The notes: generated from the sequence alone by a model not told the origin. A stretch of DNA of 64,000 nt from Phyllobacterium sophorae (GCF_003010965.1 NZ_PGGM01000001.1:434001-498000); one strand, 5' to 3'; positions 9,407 to 21,155 are shown, counted from the stretch's first letter. Numbers and translations: made by a program.

Positions 9407-10234
9407 TTATTGATTGAGGCCGAGCACGTCGAGCATGGAATAGAGGCCGGGTTTGCGGCCCTTGCCCCAGAGCGCGGCCCTGACTGCGCCGCGGGCGAAG
9501 ATCGTACGGTCTTCCGCATGGTGGGAGAGGGTGATGCGCTCGCCCTGGCCCGCGAGAATGACCGAATGGTCGCCGACGACCGAACCGCCGCGCAGGGTGG
9601 CAAAGCCGATCGTGCCATCCTCGCGCGGCCCCGTATGGCCATCGCGCACGCGGACGCTGTGCTGTCCAAGTCCGATGTCGCGGCCGGCGGCCGCGGCCTC
9701 GCCGAGCAGCAGCGCAGTGCCCGAGGGCGCATCGACCTTGTGCTTGTGGTGCATTTCCAGAATCTCGATATCGAAATCGCCGAGCGCCCTGGCTGCCTGC
9801 TTGACCAGAACGCCAAGCAGATTGACGCCCAGGCTCATATTGCCGGATTTGATAACCACCGCATGGCGCGCCGCGGCGTGGATCTTTGCGTCATCCTCCG
9901 CCGAGCAGCCCGTGGTTCCGATGACATGGACGATACGCGCCTGCGCGGCGAGTTCGGAAAACTCCACCGTCGCGGCCGGAGCCGTGAAGTCGAGGACGCC
10001 TTCAACGCCTGTGAAGACCGAAAGCGCGTCACTGGTAATGGAAACGTCGAGGCGGCCGACACCGGCGAGTTCGCCTGCGTCACGGCCGATATGCGGCGAG
10101 CCAGGCCGTTCAATGGCCCCGGCCAGCACTGCGCCCGGCGTGTCGCGGATGACACGGATCAACGTCTGGCCCATGCGGCCCGCGGCACCGACGACGGCAA
10201 GTTTCATCGGCGTTGCTGGCTGTTCGGCACTCAT
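9407..10234 (-). CDS. dapB: 4-hydroxy-tetrahydrodipicolinate reductase
   Basis: The 275-residue cytoplasmic enzyme reduces 4-hydroxy-tetrahydrodipicolinate with NAD(P)H in the lysine/diaminopimelate pathway, which feeds peptidoglycan. The N-terminal Rossmann motif is [14 protein letters not shown] (about residues 14-27), and the DapB signature [20 protein letters not shown] lies around residue 150-170 with the catalytic His pair and Lys. The ATG chosen overlaps the stop of the upstream ABC transporter gene (ATGA at 10231-10234), so the two are probably translationally coupled. A start nine codons later is the alternative. Confidence 0.95.
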   Translation of the reverse strand: MSAEQPATPMKLAVVGAAGRMGQTLIRVIRDTPGAVLAGAIERPGSPHIGRDAGELAGVGRLDVSITSDALSVFTGVEGVLDFTAPAATVEFSELAAQARIVHVIGTTGCSAEDDAKIHAAARHAVVIKSGNMSLGVNLLGVLVKQAARALGDFDIEILEMHHKHKVDAPSGTALLLGEAAAAGRDIGLGQHSVRVRDGHTGPREDGTIGFATLRGGSVVGDHSVILAGQGERITLSHHAEDRTIFARGAVRAALWGKGRKPGLYSMLDVLGLNQ

Positions 10235-12063
10235 ACGGCTGGTCCTGTCACTGCTGTTGACTGTAATTCGGTGTCATCGATGATGGGCGACTCTTCCCTG
10301 CCTTGCAACTGGTAGAAGCGCGCATAGACGCCGTTGGGCCGGGCAAGCAGGGTATCGTGGACGCCTTCCTCCACCACCCGTCCGGCTTCCATGACGACGA
10401 TATGTTCGGCGTTGACAATAGTCGACAGGCGGTGGGCGATGACGATGGTTGTCCGTCCCTGCATCACGCGTTCGAGCGCCTGCTGCACCCGCTTTTCCGA
10501 TTCATTGTCGAGGGCGGAGGTCGCCTCGTCGAGCAACAGGATAGCGGCGTTGCGAACGATCGCGCGGGCAATGGAAAGGCGCTGGCGCTGCCCGCCGGAC
10601 AGCGTGACGCCGTTCTCGCCGACCTCCGTGCCATAGCTCTGCGGCTGCTGGCGGATGAACTCGTCTGCATTGGCAAGCTTTGCCGCCTCGATGACCTCCT
10701 CGTCGGTGGCGTCGGGCCGGCCATAGCGGATATTGTCGGCGATGGTGCCTTCGAAGAGATAGGGCTGCTGCGAGACATAGGCGATCGACTGGCGCAGCGA
10801 GCGCTTGCTGACATAGGCGATGTCTTGCCCGTCGATAAGGATGCGCCCGGCGTCGATGTCGTAGAAGCGCTGGACGAGCCCGATCAGCGTCGATTTCCCC
10901 GCGCCGGAAGCACCGACAATGGCGGTGGTCTTCCCGGCCTTGGCGACGAAGCTGATGCCGTGCAGCACCGGCACACCGTTACCGTAGCTGAAGCGAACCT
11001 TGTCGAACTCGACTTCGCCGGTCGGCACAGTGATCGGCACCGAGCCGATGCTGTCGGCCTGGCGCGGCTCGACATCGAGGATCTCGAAGAACATGCGGGC
11101 ATTGACGAGCGAGCGCTCCAGCCCAACCTGTACGCGCGCCAGCCGGCGCACGGGATCGTAGGCAAGCAGAACGGCGGTCATGAAGCCGAACATGGCGCCA
11201 GGCGGCTCCACATTGTAGACGGCACGATAGCCCGTATAGATGATCATCGATGCGATGGCGACGCCGGCAATCAATTCGGTGATCGGTGTCGTGCGCTCCG
11301 AAACCCTGGCGATCTTGTTGGCGCGTTCCTCGGCGCGGTGGATCAGCGCGCTGATCTTGGCGCGCAACTGATCTTCCATGGTGAAGGCCTTGACGATGGC
11401 GATGCCCTGCGTCGCTTCCTGCATCGCGCCGAGCAGGTGCGAGTTCAACGTGACGGATTCACGGTGGATACTGCGCAGGCGCCTCGCCAGATAGCGCACC
11501 GTCAGAATGACAGGTGGCCCGATGAGCAGGGCAAAAAGCGACAGGATGGGGTCGAGGAGGACCATCGTCACAATCAGAGCAACGAGCGTCGGAATATCCT
11601 TGCCGATGGTCGTGATGGTAATGTCCATGAGTTCGCGAACCCCGGCGACATTCTGGTTGATCCGCGCCGCGAGCTGCGCCGAACGCGTATCGGTGTAGAA
11701 ATCGAGGCCGAGTTTCATCAGGTGATCGAAGATGCGATGCTGGTAGCGCGCAACGATATTGTTGCCGATCTTCGCCATCATCACAGATTGCACATAGGTG
11801 GCGACGCCGCGGATGACGAAAGCCGCAAGGATGCCCAGGCTGATTGGCACGATCAGATCTTCGCGGCGCTGGTAGTAGATCTTGTTGATCACATCCTTGA
11901 AGATATAGGCAACGAACGCGGTTGTGCAGGCAACGGCCAGCATGGCGGCAAGGGCGATGGCATAGGACGAGCGGTATTCGCGCAGGTTCTCGCCCATGAC
12001 CCTGCCGATGACACGCCTTGCCTCCGTCGTATCGATCTTTTTCTTCCTGGGTACACCATTCAT
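10231..12063 (-). CDS. ABC exporter, fused permease and ATPase (MsbA-like)
   Basis: The 610-residue half-transporter has a type-1 exporter membrane domain with about six helices (residues 25-310) and an ATPase domain (about 345-585). The ATPase carries Walker [10 protein letters not shown], signature LSGGQRQR, Walker [13 protein letters not shown] and the switch His in IVIAHRLST. It should act as a dimer in the inner membrane. Relatives include MsbA lipid flippases and multidrug exporters; the substrate cannot be told here. I use the ATG of [10 protein letters not shown] because the longer frame would start at TTG with an unlikely Cys/Pro-rich leader. It lies between glk (147 bases upstream) and dapB (four-base overlap), an arrangement shared with related Rhizobiales as far as I recall. 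Confidence 0.9.
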   Translation of the reverse strand: MNGVPRKKKIDTTEARRVIGRVMGENLREYRSSYAIALAAMLAVACTTAFVAYIFKDVINKIYYQRREDLIVPISLGILAAFVIRGVATYVQSVMMAKIGNNIVARYQHRIFDHLMKLGLDFYTDTRSAQLAARINQNVAGVRELMDITITTIGKDIPTLVALIVTMVLLDPILSLFALLIGPPVILTVRYLARRLRSIHRESVTLNSHLLGAMQEATQGIAIVKAFTMEDQLRAKISALIHRAEERANKIARVSERTTPITELIAGVAIASMIIYTGYRAVYNVEPPGAMFGFMTAVLLAYDPVRRLARVQVGLERSLVNARMFFEILDVEPRQADSIGSVPITVPTGEVEFDKVRFSYGNGVPVLHGISFVAKAGKTTAIVGASGAGKSTLIGLVQRFYDIDAGRILIDGQDIAYVSKRSLRQSIAYVSQQPYLFEGTIADNIRYGRPDATDEEVIEAAKLANADEFIRQQPQSYGTEVGENGVTLSGGQRQRLSIARAIVRNAAILLLDEATSALDNESEKRVQQALERVMQGRTTIVIAHRLSTIVNAEHIVVMEAGRVVEEGVHDTLLARPNGVYARFYQLQGREESPIIDDTELQSTAVTGPAV

Positions 12064-12210
12064 GACAGGCGGCAACTCGCTGGTACAAGAGCAACGGGGC
12101 AAGGAGTCATCCTTGCCACTCGAATTGTCCCTATAACCTTATTGATCCTGCTTGCCTATGGGTTTCAGCCACAGACCCTGCACGCAGTGCCTGACTGTTG
12201 CGCTGGTGCC

Positions 12211-13239
12211 CTAGTCCCGGCGCCAGCGGCGGCCTTCCGTCGAAACGCCGAAACGGGTCGGGGTGCGGGAGAAGGCCGAAAGGCCGCTCAGCGCCGCAAG
12301 CGGGTGGGTGATGATATAGACCGGCGTCTCACGCAGGATTTCACCGTGCGGCGCCTTGTCCTCGAATGCCTGGCGGAAGGAAGGGTCCTTCAGCGGAGCG
12401 ACGATTTTCTGAACAATGCCACCAGCGAGATAAACGCCGCCGCGCGCCATGAAGGTCAGGGCAAAGTCGCCGGCCAGCCGGCCGAGATAAACGACGAAAA
12501 GCGCCAGAGTTTCCTTCGCCTCGGGAGACTCGCCGGAAAGTCCGGCTGCGGTGATGTCTGCAGGCGTCTGCAGGCTGGCTTCGGTGCCGTTCACCTTGCA
12601 GATTGCCCGGTAGATATTCTGCAGGCCCCGGCCGCAGAGCAGCTGTTCGCCGGAGATGCGGCCCTCGATATGTTCGAGATGCGGGAAGATTTCGAGATCA
12701 CGGGCAGTGCGCGGCCCCATGTCGACATGGCCGCCTTCGCCGGGAACAGGCACCCAACTGTTGCGCGCACGCACCATTCCGGCGACCCCAAGCCCAGTAC
12801 CGGGTCCAAGGACGGCGCGGCTGCCATGCGGATCCCCGGCGGCGCCGCCGAGCTTTTCCAGATGCTTCGGCTCGAGGGATACGACGGCGAGCGCCTGCGC
12901 CTCGAAATCGTTGAGCACGGTAATATCGGAAAGGCCAAGCGTTTCCATCATCTGGCGCGGCTTGACCACCCAGGCGCAGTTGGTCAGGTCAATCTCGTCG
13001 CCTTCGACCGGGCCGGCTATGGCCAGTACGGCCGAACGCGGCTGAATGGATGTATGGTCGAGAATGGCGTTCTGAATCGCCTCGTCGATGGTCGGAAAAT
13101 CCGCCGTCTGGATAATGGGAAATTCCTTTGGCTCCGCATAGGCGTCGACCAGAATGGCGAAGCGCGCATTGGTGCCGCCGATATCACCGACCAGAATCGG
13201 AAATTTCATGATGTGGTCGGTATCTGCTTGTGTCACCAT
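12211..13239 (-). CDS. glk: Glucokinase
   Basis: The 342-residue cytoplasmic kinase phosphorylates glucose to glucose 6-phosphate with ATP. It belongs to the bacterial Glk (ROK-distinct) family. The phosphate-binding motif [14 protein letters not shown] is near residue 17-30, the catalytic Asp is in [13 protein letters not shown], and the glucose-binding motif is [10 protein letters not shown]. The C-terminus, [19 protein letters not shown], is nearly the one I remember for Brucella glucokinase. It sits 42 bases after mgsA, so glucose entry into glycolysis and the methylglyoxal bypass are encoded together. Confidence 0.95.
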   Translation of the reverse strand: MVTQADTDHIMKFPILVGDIGGTNARFAILVDAYAEPKEFPIIQTADFPTIDEAIQNAILDHTSIQPRSAVLAIAGPVEGDEIDLTNCAWVVKPRQMMETLGLSDITVLNDFEAQALAVVSLEPKHLEKLGGAAGDPHGSRAVLGPGTGLGVAGMVRARNSWVPVPGEGGHVDMGPRTARDLEIFPHLEHIEGRISGEQLLCGRGLQNIYRAICKVNGTEASLQTPADITAAGLSGESPEAKETLALFVVYLGRLAGDFALTFMARGGVYLAGGIVQKIVAPLKDPSFRQAFEDKAPHGEILRETPVYIITHPLAALSGLSAFSRTPTRFGVSTEGRRWRRD

Positions 13240-13281
13240 AGTCGCTTCCCCATTTTACCTGCTACTGCGTCCTTGCGCGTC

Positions 13282-13710
13282 CTAGCGGGCGCGCGGTGCA
13301 ATAAGTGTACCTTCGACTGCGTCATCGCGCAGCAAACCTCGCTTTTGCACCAGAACCTCGGCGGTCGCGCGATTCAGTGCCATCGGAATATCGTAGACGC
13401 TTGCGAGCCGCGTCAGCGCCTTGACGTCCACATCATGCGGCATGGGCGACAGCGGGTCGACAAAGAAAATCAGCCCGTCGATCCTGCCTTCGGCAATCAG
13501 TGCACCAATCTGCTGGTCGCCGCCGAGCGGGCCGCTCTTGACGCGGGCGATCTTCAGCGAAGGACATGCCGCCTGGATAAGTCCGCCAGTCGTGCCTGTC
13601 GCGACGATCTCGCAGGGTGCCAGCAGGTTTTCATAATTGCGCGCAAATGCCACCATGTCGTCTTTTTTCTGGTCATGGGCGATCAACGCGAGGCGAAATG
13701 GCTGTGTCAT
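13282..13710 (-). CDS. mgsA: Methylglyoxal synthase
   Basis: The 142-residue enzyme converts dihydroxyacetone phosphate to methylglyoxal and phosphate. It releases phosphate from the lower Embden-Meyerhof branch when sugar phosphates accumulate. It has the family pattern [15 protein letters not shown] at residues 9-23, the phosphate-binding TGTTGG, and the [11 protein letters not shown] and [18 protein letters not shown] motifs with the catalytic Asp and His. It is the first gene of the minus-strand run with glk. Length matches the family (about 125-150). Confidence 0.95.
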   Translation of the reverse strand: MTQPFRLALIAHDQKKDDMVAFARNYENLLAPCEIVATGTTGGLIQAACPSLKIARVKSGPLGGDQQIGALIAEGRIDGLIFFVDPLSPMPHDVDVKALTRLASVYDIPMALNRATAEVLVQKRGLLRDDAVEGTLIAPRAR

Positions 13711-13866
13711 AAAAACTCTGTTTCGGGGTTCGTCCCTAAATCGATTGAATCCCTATACTCAATTCATGACGGCATGAAAAGGCCGCAGGCAAAAAAGAGC
13801 CTGGCCGGCATCCTTTGAAACAAACCGGATAGAATTGCACCATGATTTCTTGCAACCGGGGTATAG

Positions 13867-14889
13867 CTACGGCTTCTGCCCGGGGATCGGAACATCCTCG
13901 GGAACATCGTCGTCTTCCGGAGCATAGGCCGCTGCCGGAACGCCGCTGGCGGCGGCTGGCTGTGCGACCTTCGTACCAGCGCCATACGTCACCTCATCGA
14001 CCGATTTCGGTCCCGGTGCATTCAGAATCTGCGCACAGAGCTTCGGCAGATCGGAAAGCATCATGACCTTGGGCTTCACCGGCTTGGCGGGTTCCGGAGC
14101 CTTTTTCCACGGCTCGTCGGTAAACCACCAGGCCAGGGATTTGCCGCAACCGTCGCCGGTTCCAACAGATTCCTGCGGCTTGCAATTGGGCGAACCCGGC
14201 TGGCATTTGATCCGCACGTGGAAATGGTAAAAATGGCCCCAATAGGGACGAATTTTCGCCATCCAGCTGCGGTCGCCCTGGACGCTGTCGCACAATTTCT
14301 TCTTGATGCCGGGATGGACGAAGATGCGTTCCACCTCGGGGTAGCTGGCTGCGCGCTTCAACAGCGCCGTGCGTGCCGGCGACCATTTGTCGGGGTCGAC
14401 ATAGAGCGTATCGCCCTTGAGCATGGATGTGGCAGAAACATTCTCGCGTTCCTCATCGGTAAAGCGGCGTTTCGGCATGGGAGTCAGCCATATATCCGCA
14501 TCGAGCCCTACCTGGTGCGAGGCGTGGCCCGTGAGCATCGGACCACCGCGCGGCTGCGAAATGTCGCCGACCAGCAAGCCGGGCCAGCCATCCTTGGTGG
14601 CTGCGTCCCGCGCCAGTCTTTCCAGAAGCGCGATCATGCGCGGGTGGCCCCAACGGCGGTTGCGCGAAAGCCGCATCACTTGCCATGCGGGTCCATCGAC
14701 GGGGAGGGCAACGCCGCCCGCAAGGCAGCCTTTGGAATAAAACCCGGATGACTGCGGTGCGCTGACCGTCGGCAATGTCTGGGCGCCGAACAATTGCTTG
14801 GCCGGCCCATTTTCGGCAATGGCGTCAACGGCGCTCGTGAACGCAATTAGTGCGCCGAGCGCGACACGCAAAAGGATTTTCGCTTTCAT
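13867..14889 (-). CDS. mepA: Penicillin-insensitive murein endopeptidase (LAS metallopeptidase)
   Basis: The 340-residue precursor starts at MKAKILLRVALGALIAFTSA, a clear Sec signal peptide, so the enzyme should act in the periplasm. A much longer open frame upstream lacks a signal and runs antisense to the neighbouring dehydrogenase, so I reject the longer start. The zinc ligands of family M74 are visible: GHASHQVGLDADIWL, and the HFHVRI motif further on. MepA cleaves D-alanyl-meso-diaminopimelyl cross-links in peptidoglycan. Cysteines in CQPGSPNC and near the N-terminus could form the disulfides known in MepA. The C-terminus adds a Pro/Ala-rich acidic tail of about 50 residues. Confidence 0.9.
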   Translation of the reverse strand: MKAKILLRVALGALIAFTSAVDAIAENGPAKQLFGAQTLPTVSAPQSSGFYSKGCLAGGVALPVDGPAWQVMRLSRNRRWGHPRMIALLERLARDAATKDGWPGLLVGDISQPRGGPMLTGHASHQVGLDADIWLTPMPKRRFTDEERENVSATSMLKGDTLYVDPDKWSPARTALLKRAASYPEVERIFVHPGIKKKLCDSVQGDRSWMAKIRPYWGHFYHFHVRIKCQPGSPNCKPQESVGTGDGCGKSLAWWFTDEPWKKAPEPAKPVKPKVMMLSDLPKLCAQILNAPGPKSVDEVTYGAGTKVAQPAAASGVPAAAYAPEDDDVPEDVPIPGQKP

Positions 14890-15015
14890 GATCGCTGTCC
14901 CACAAGTGATCGCGGCAATTTGCAGCGCTGATCCGGGCTTTATGATGGCCAGATTCGCGGGAAAGTCGCAATATATGAAGAGATCGCATTGTTCTGATTC
15001 TAGGGGACCACGGCC

Positions 15016-16056
<1,041 letters not shown>

Positions 16057-16188
16057 AGGTTGGTCTTTTGAGAGCTTGTACAATGCTTTACATCCGCAGG
16101 TAGAACTGATGCTTTTTATGTGAACTTCTACCATCGCAAAGAATTTATCCGCTTGACTCTGTTATAAGTTTTTTGATTGCATCATCTG

Positions 16189-17004
16189 ATGGTCCAATCT
16201 TTTGTCGCCTATATCGATGAATCCGGCGACGAAGGCTTCGGAAAGCTTCGTCAGGAAGGAAAAACTGGACAATCCCGCTGGCTTTCACTCGGATCGGCCA
16301 TCGTTTCGGCAGAGAATGATCGGTTTGTTCCCTCTTGGCGGAATGAAATTATGGAACTCTTTCCCAAGAAGCAGAATCGCGACTTGCACTTCAGGTACTT
16401 GAACCATGATCAACGTGTTGCTGCATGTTCCGTATTGGCAGCCAAGCCAGTGGGTATCTGTGTCGTTGCATCAAACAAAGAGACGCTTATTGATAGTCCA
16501 AAATTCGAAATTTTTAAGAGAAAGCAACATCTGTATAACTATCTGGTTCGGTTCCTCTTGGAACGTATTACAGACGCATGTGCAAAGGCGGCTGCACGTG
16601 ATGGAGACTCTGCGAAACTATCAATCGTATTCTCGCGACGCAGCGGCACGGATTACCAGTCAATGCGCGAGTATCTTTGTCTCATGCGTGATGGCAAGGA
16701 AGTATTGAGGCCAGTGCGTTCCATCAACTGGAATGTCTTGGATCCCGATAACATTCGAGTGGAAAATCATTCGATTCGGGCGGGTTTACAGATCGCCGAC
16801 ATTTTCACGAGCGCAACATCTAGTGCGCTAGACCCCAATGAGTTTGGGCATATTGAGCCAAGGTACGCGCTTACATTGCGAAATCGTTATATCCGCCGAA
16901 ACAAGCGCATACTCGATTGCGGGCTGACCCTGATTCCCGCTATTGGCAGATGCCCTCTCAGTAATGAACAATTGGCATTTATCGAAGAGATCAATAAAAA
17001 ATGA
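16189..17004 (+). CDS. DUF3800 domain protein
   Basis: The product has 271 residues and opens with the DUF3800 hallmark YIDESGDEGFG at residues 8-18. It carries the C-terminal family motif GLQIADIFTSA near residue 202-212. The Asp/Glu pairs in these motifs suggest a metal-dependent fold, but I know of no settled function. Such genes are common in mobile and defence-rich islands. The gene is visibly more AT-rich than its neighbours, with different codon use (many AAA, TTT and ATT codons), and the flanking 130-260 bases are also AT-rich; this points to acquisition by transfer. I use the ATG start; a TTG four codons upstream is possible. No partner gene, integrase or repeat is visible beside it. 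Confidence 0.8.
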   Translation: MVQSFVAYIDESGDEGFGKLRQEGKTGQSRWLSLGSAIVSAENDRFVPSWRNEIMELFPKKQNRDLHFRYLNHDQRVAACSVLAAKPVGICVVASNKETLIDSPKFEIFKRKQHLYNYLVRFLLERITDACAKAAARDGDSAKLSIVFSRRSGTDYQSMREYLCLMRDGKEVLRPVRSINWNVLDPDNIRVENHSIRAGLQIADIFTSATSSALDPNEFGHIEPRYALTLRNRYIRRNKRILDCGLTLIPAIGRCPLSNEQLAFIEEINKK

Positions 17005-17266
17005 CAGGCCCCCAGCCCCTGATGCACATCGCTTTGGATGCTGCTGCTGCGGGAGCAACTCGGGGTTTGCCTGGCGCTTGCCTGCCGTTCATAATATGAC
17101 ATCATTCCTATTTGGAATCAATACTATTTTAGAAAAATATCGTGGAATCAATTAGTTAATGCTGAAATTTGCTAACCCTTTGTTCTGAATCAGTATTTCT
17201 CTATTTGGCTTCACTCACATGCCTGCTGCTATTGGATAGCGACAACTTCTTGCATGCAACCACATT

Positions 17267-18136
17267 TTAGCGCCAGCTCCCATCGCGCCACATGGTTGCA
17301 AAAGCCGTTCCGTAGTCCGGGTAGCGGAACGAAAAGCCAAGCGCCTTTATGCGTTTGTTGGAAACGCGCTTGTTCTCGCCATAGAAGGAGCGCGCCATCG
17401 GTGTGAGCGGCGCCGTGTCAAAATCGGATTCCTCCGGGGGTTCCATCCCCATCAACTCTGCGGCATAGGCGACGACGTCCTGCGGCGGCGCGGGCTCATC
17501 GTCGGTAATGTTGAAAATACCGGCTTCGTTGCGGGTTGAAAGAAAGTGCAACGCGCCCGCAATATCATCGACATGGATACGGTTGAAGACTTGCCCGGCC
17601 TTGTTCAGCCGGCGGGCCGTGCCATTGGAGAGATTGACGAAGGCGTTGCGGCCCGGCCCATAGATGCCCGCGAGCCTGAGGATGGCGAGGGGAACGTCAC
17701 GCTCATTCGCCAGTTTCTGCCAGCCCTGTTCTGCCTCGACGCGCTCTACCGAGCGAGCCGATACCGGATGGCATGGAGTCGTCTCATCCACCCAGGCGCC
17801 TGCATGATTGCCATAGACGCCGACGGTAGACAGGTAACCGATCCATTGCAGTTTCGGCATGGCGTGGCGGATGGTCTCGCCGAATTGCGCCAGCACCGGA
17901 TCGCCGGACTGTCCGGGCGAGGTCGAGATGACCAGGTGGGTGACGCGGGCAAGTTCGTCGACGATCTCCTGCGAGGCATGCGTCCCATGGAAAAGGAACG
18001 GCGTGATTCCATCCTTCTTGAGGGCAGGAAACTTGGCGCTGTCGCGCGTCGTCCCGCCGATGAAGTCTGCTTGACCGGCGATGAGTTTGGCAAAGGCGCG
18101 TGCCGAATAGCCGGCACCGAAGAGAAAAACGTTCAT
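17267..18136 (-). CDS. NAD(P)-dependent SDR of the YeeZ type
   Basis: The 289-residue product is an atypical extended SDR. It begins MNVFLFGAGYSARAFAK with the nucleotide-binding GAGYSA motif and has GVYGNHAGAWVDETTPC in the middle, the YeeZ-like pattern. Residues expected for sugar epimerases are only partly kept, so a UDP-sugar role is unlikely, and the true reaction is unknown. The ATG overlaps the stop of queG by four bases (18133-18136), so it is the last gene of the GST-queG-SDR operon. The 262 bases beyond its stop, up to the DUF3800 gene, are AT-rich and hold nothing recognisable. Confidence 0.8.
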   Translation of the reverse strand: MNVFLFGAGYSARAFAKLIAGQADFIGGTTRDSAKFPALKKDGITPFLFHGTHASQEIVDELARVTHLVISTSPGQSGDPVLAQFGETIRHAMPKLQWIGYLSTVGVYGNHAGAWVDETTPCHPVSARSVERVEAEQGWQKLANERDVPLAILRLAGIYGPGRNAFVNLSNGTARRLNKAGQVFNRIHVDDIAGALHFLSTRNEAGIFNITDDEPAPPQDVVAYAAELMGMEPPEESDFDTAPLTPMARSFYGENKRVSNKRIKALGFSFRYPDYGTAFATMWRDGSWR

Positions 18137-19311
18137 GAATGATTCTTCACAGCAATGCGCCATTCGGTCAAGACATCAGCGTCACTCTCCTGTGCGGCAC
18201 GGCGCATCTGCAGGACAGAGAACCGGTCTTGGTCCATTAATTCGCTCAGCGCCCAAACGGCAGCGCCGCGTACCAGCGGCGAAGGATCGGAGAGATGCGG
18301 CTCCACGGCTTCGACAAGGCCTGGCTCACCGGAATTGCCGCAGGCGATCAGCACATTGCGCATGAAGCGGTCGCGGCCGATGCGCTTGATCGGGGAACCC
18401 GAAAAGAGCGCGCGGAATGCGGCGTCGTCAAGGATCAGCAGTGATGCGAGGGATGGCGATCGAAGATCGTCGCGCGCCTGCAGTTTTGCCTCCCGCGCTG
18501 TTTCGGCAAACTTGTTCCACGGGCAGACGGCAAGGCAATCATCGCAGCCATAGATGCGATTGCCCATGGCCTTGCGGAATTCATGGGCGATCGGCTCCTT
18601 GTGCTCGATGGTCAGGTACGAGATGCAGCGCCGCGCATCGAGTTGATAGGGTGCAGGGAAGGCGCTGGTCGGGCAGATGTCGAGACAGGCGCGGCACGAG
18701 CCGCAGTGGTCCACCTCCGGGCTGTCGGCAGGCATTTCGGCCGTGGTGAAAATCGTGCCCAGAAACAGCCACGAGCCATGACTGCGGCTGACGAGATTGG
18801 TGTGCTTGCCCTGCCAGCCAAGCCCTGCGGCTTCCGCCAGCGGTTTCTCCATGACCGGCGCCGTATCGACGAAGACTTTCAGATCTTCGCCCGCGGCGCG
18901 GGCGGCGAAGCGGCTGGCAACGCCCTTCAGCTTGCCCTTGATGATGTCGTGATAGTCGCGGTTCTGCGCATAGACCGAAATTGCCGCCTTGTCTTTTTGC
19001 GCAAGGATATCCAGGGGATCGCTATCGGGTCCGTAGTTCATGGCGAGCACGATGATCGAGCGCACCTGTGGCCACAGTGCTTGCGGATTGGCGCGGCGCT
19101 GCTCCGTCTCCTGCATCCATTGCATGCTGGCGTGGCGCCCGAGCGCCAGATATTTGCGCAGCCGTGCTTCTGCCAGCGGAATGGCATCCGGCCTGGTGAT
19201 CGCGACCAGATCGAAACCCGCAGCCCGCGATTCCTCAAGGATGAACTGCTTCAGCCGTTGTTGTTGTGACTGCTTGATGGACTGAGTTTTCGATTGTCCA
19301 GTCATCCGCAT
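18133..19311 (-). CDS. queG: Epoxyqueuosine reductase
   Basis: The 392-residue cytoplasmic enzyme carries out the last step of queuosine formation in tRNA, reducing epoxyqueuosine to queuosine. It uses cobalamin and two [4Fe-4S] clusters. Both cluster motifs are visible in the second half: CGSCRACLDICPTSAF and CDDCLAVCPWNKF. The C-terminal 90 residues look like the HEAT-type tail of QueG (FMRNVLIACGNSGEPGLV). I start it at the ATG of MRMTGQSK because AAGG lies just upstream; an upstream TTG overlapping the GST stop by four bases is an alternative. It is the middle gene of a three-gene operon, overlapping the SDR start. Confidence 0.93.
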   Translation of the reverse strand: MRMTGQSKTQSIKQSQQQRLKQFILEESRAAGFDLVAITRPDAIPLAEARLRKYLALGRHASMQWMQETEQRRANPQALWPQVRSIIVLAMNYGPDSDPLDILAQKDKAAISVYAQNRDYHDIIKGKLKGVASRFAARAAGEDLKVFVDTAPVMEKPLAEAAGLGWQGKHTNLVSRSHGSWLFLGTIFTTAEMPADSPEVDHCGSCRACLDICPTSAFPAPYQLDARRCISYLTIEHKEPIAHEFRKAMGNRIYGCDDCLAVCPWNKFAETAREAKLQARDDLRSPSLASLLILDDAAFRALFSGSPIKRIGRDRFMRNVLIACGNSGEPGLVEAVEPHLSDPSPLVRGAAVWALSELMDQDRFSVLQMRRAAQESDADVLTEWRIAVKNHS

Positions 19312-19352
19312 GAGCCTTATGCGTGGCGAGCCTGCCGAACCACGCACCCAAA

Positions 19353-20045
19353 TCAAAAATCCAGATCGCCGTAATGCGATGATGGCGGCAGGCCGCGCAC
19401 CCGGTCCGAGAGCAGCGGGCGGAACGAGGGGCGCGACTTCATCCGCGTGTACCAGTCGCGTGCGGCTTTATATTCGGCCCATTTGATCTCGCCGAGATAA
19501 TCGAGGATCGAAATCGAAGCGGCCGCCGCCATGTCGGCATAACTCGGCGTTGGCCCGGCCAGCCAGTTGCGCGTTGCCGTCAGCCAGTCGATATATTTCA
19601 TGTGCTGGGTGATATTGGCCCGCGCGGCGCGAATGGCGGTGGAATCCGGCGCGCCGCCGCCCTGTTCGGCGGTCATGTGCAACTTGAAGATGCGCTCGCG
19701 CGCCATATGCCGCGTCACTTCGTTTTCGAATTTGGCGAGAAACCAGTCGATCAGGCGGCGCACTTCGGCGCGGCTGAGCGAATCTTCCGGGAAGAGCCGG
19801 CGGCTGCGTTTCAGCGCGCCGCGTGTCTCGTCGATATATTCGGCAATCACCGTCGAACCCGAGATAGGCACATCGCCCTCGGCCAGAAGCACCGGGAGTG
19901 TTCCGGCAGGGTTGAGCGCCAGAAACTCCTTGCGCCGCGCCCAGCTGTTCTCCTCGATAAGCTCCACCTCGATATCGTATTCATTGAGGATGAGCCGCGC
20001 ATAGCGCGAACCGGTGGACATGGGGTGGTGGAAGAGCGTCAACAT
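19353..20045 (-). CDS. Glutathione S-transferase family protein
   Basis: The 230-residue protein has the thioredoxin-like N-terminal domain of a GST (MLTLFHHPMSTGSRYARLIL, then NPAGTLPVLL and ISGSTVIAEYIDE for glutathione binding at residues 50-80). A helical C-terminal domain contains the N-capping motif SYADMAAAASISILDYLG. I start at MLTLFHH because the 39 codons before it do not fit the family. It is the first gene of the minus-strand GST-queG-SDR operon. Relatives conjugate or transfer glutathione; the substrate is unknown. It is divergent from uppP, with about 160 bases between the starts. Confidence 0.88.
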   Translation of the reverse strand: MLTLFHHPMSTGSRYARLILNEYDIEVELIEENSWARRKEFLALNPAGTLPVLLAEGDVPISGSTVIAEYIDETRGALKRSRRLFPEDSLSRAEVRRLIDWFLAKFENEVTRHMARERIFKLHMTAEQGGGAPDSTAIRAARANITQHMKYIDWLTATRNWLAGPTPSYADMAAAASISILDYLGEIKWAEYKAARDWYTRMKSRPSFRPLLSDRVRGLPPSSHYGDLDF

Positions 20046-20204
20046 GGCAGGTGTATCTAATTCTTTCAAACTGGCATTTTCCAGGGCGTCAGCGTATTGC
20101 TCGATAGCCTTTGAGTCTGCGCCAAACCTATAGGCGCAACCGCGGCATGAGACAAGAACCACACGTCATTGCCCGGTCCGGCATCACCATCGCGAGCTAT
20201 AATC

Positions 20205-21011
20205 ATGGAATTACAGACGATTGTCGAAGCCCTTTTTCTCGGATTGCTGGAAGGGTTAACAGAGTTTATACCGGTCTCGTCTACCGGCCATCTGCTGCTC
20301 GCCGGGCATTTTCTCGGTTTTGAATCCAACGGCAAAACCTTCGAGGTCCTGATCCAGCTCGGTGCGATCCTGGCCATCCTCACGGTGTATTTCGGCCGTC
20401 TCCTCAAGATTGCCCGTGACTTGCCAAATGACCCGAAGACACGCCGTTTCGTCATCGGAGTGCTCGTCGCTTTCCTGCCGGCCGTGGTCATCGGCGTACT
20501 CGCCCACAATGTGATCAAGACCGTACTGTTCGAATCGCCCATGCTGATCTGCGTGATGCTGATCATTGGCGGGCTGATCCTGCTCTGGGTCGACCGGCTG
20601 GAGCTGAAGCCGCGCTATACCAGCGTCATGGACTACCCGCTGTCGTTGTGCCTGAAGATCGGCCTGATCCAGTGTTTTGCCATGATACCCGGCACATCGC
20701 GCTCGGGCGCGACGATTGTCGGCGCGCTTTTGCTCGGTACGGACAAGCGTTCGGCCGCTGAGTTCTCGTTCTTCCTGGCGATGCCGACCATGGCCGGCGC
20801 CTTTGGCTATGACCTGATCAAGAATCGCCACATCCTGACCCTCAACGACGCGTCGCTGATTGCCGTCGGCTTCATCGCTGCCTTCATTGCCGGTGTTTTT
20901 GTCGTGCGCTATCTGCTCGACTACGTATCGCGCCACGGCTTCGGCCTCTTCGCCTGGTGGCGGCTGGTGGTGGGGACGCTGGGGCTGATCGCGCTGATAC
21001 TGATGCGGTGA
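20205..21011 (+). CDS. uppP: Undecaprenyl-diphosphatase
   Basis: The 268-residue, multi-helix inner-membrane enzyme removes a phosphate from undecaprenyl diphosphate. This recycles the lipid carrier for peptidoglycan and polysaccharide and gives bacitracin tolerance. It has the two BacA/UppP signatures: [17 protein letters not shown] near residue 16-32, and [10 protein letters not shown] near residue 160-170. I start it at [17 protein letters not shown], the family N-terminus, and not 12 codons upstream. It stands alone on the plus strand; the 144 bases after it hold nothing I can name. Confidence 0.95.
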   Translation: MELQTIVEALFLGLLEGLTEFIPVSSTGHLLLAGHFLGFESNGKTFEVLIQLGAILAILTVYFGRLLKIARDLPNDPKTRRFVIGVLVAFLPAVVIGVLAHNVIKTVLFESPMLICVMLIIGGLILLWVDRLELKPRYTSVMDYPLSLCLKIGLIQCFAMIPGTSRSGATIVGALLLGTDKRSAAEFSFFLAMPTMAGAFGYDLIKNRHILTLNDASLIAVGFIAAFIAGVFVVRYLLDYVSRHGFGLFAWWRLVVGTLGLIALILMR

Positions 21012-21155
21012 TGATCATCACGCCACGACGGCCTGCAAATCGCGCTTTTCTGCACTTCCGGTGCTCATGAACCCAAAAGTTCATGGCGCTCCGTTCTCGA
21101 AAACCACTATTTTTGGCGCGTCCCAAGCTGAATCTCAACGCACCGTGGTCGAGAC

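Noticed and set aside
10303-13818. Plus-strand open frame of about 1171 codons
   Set aside because: It runs antisense across the ABC exporter, glk and mgsA, all with clear family motifs. Its composition (many Arg, Asp, His, Gly) is that of a GC-rich shadow frame.
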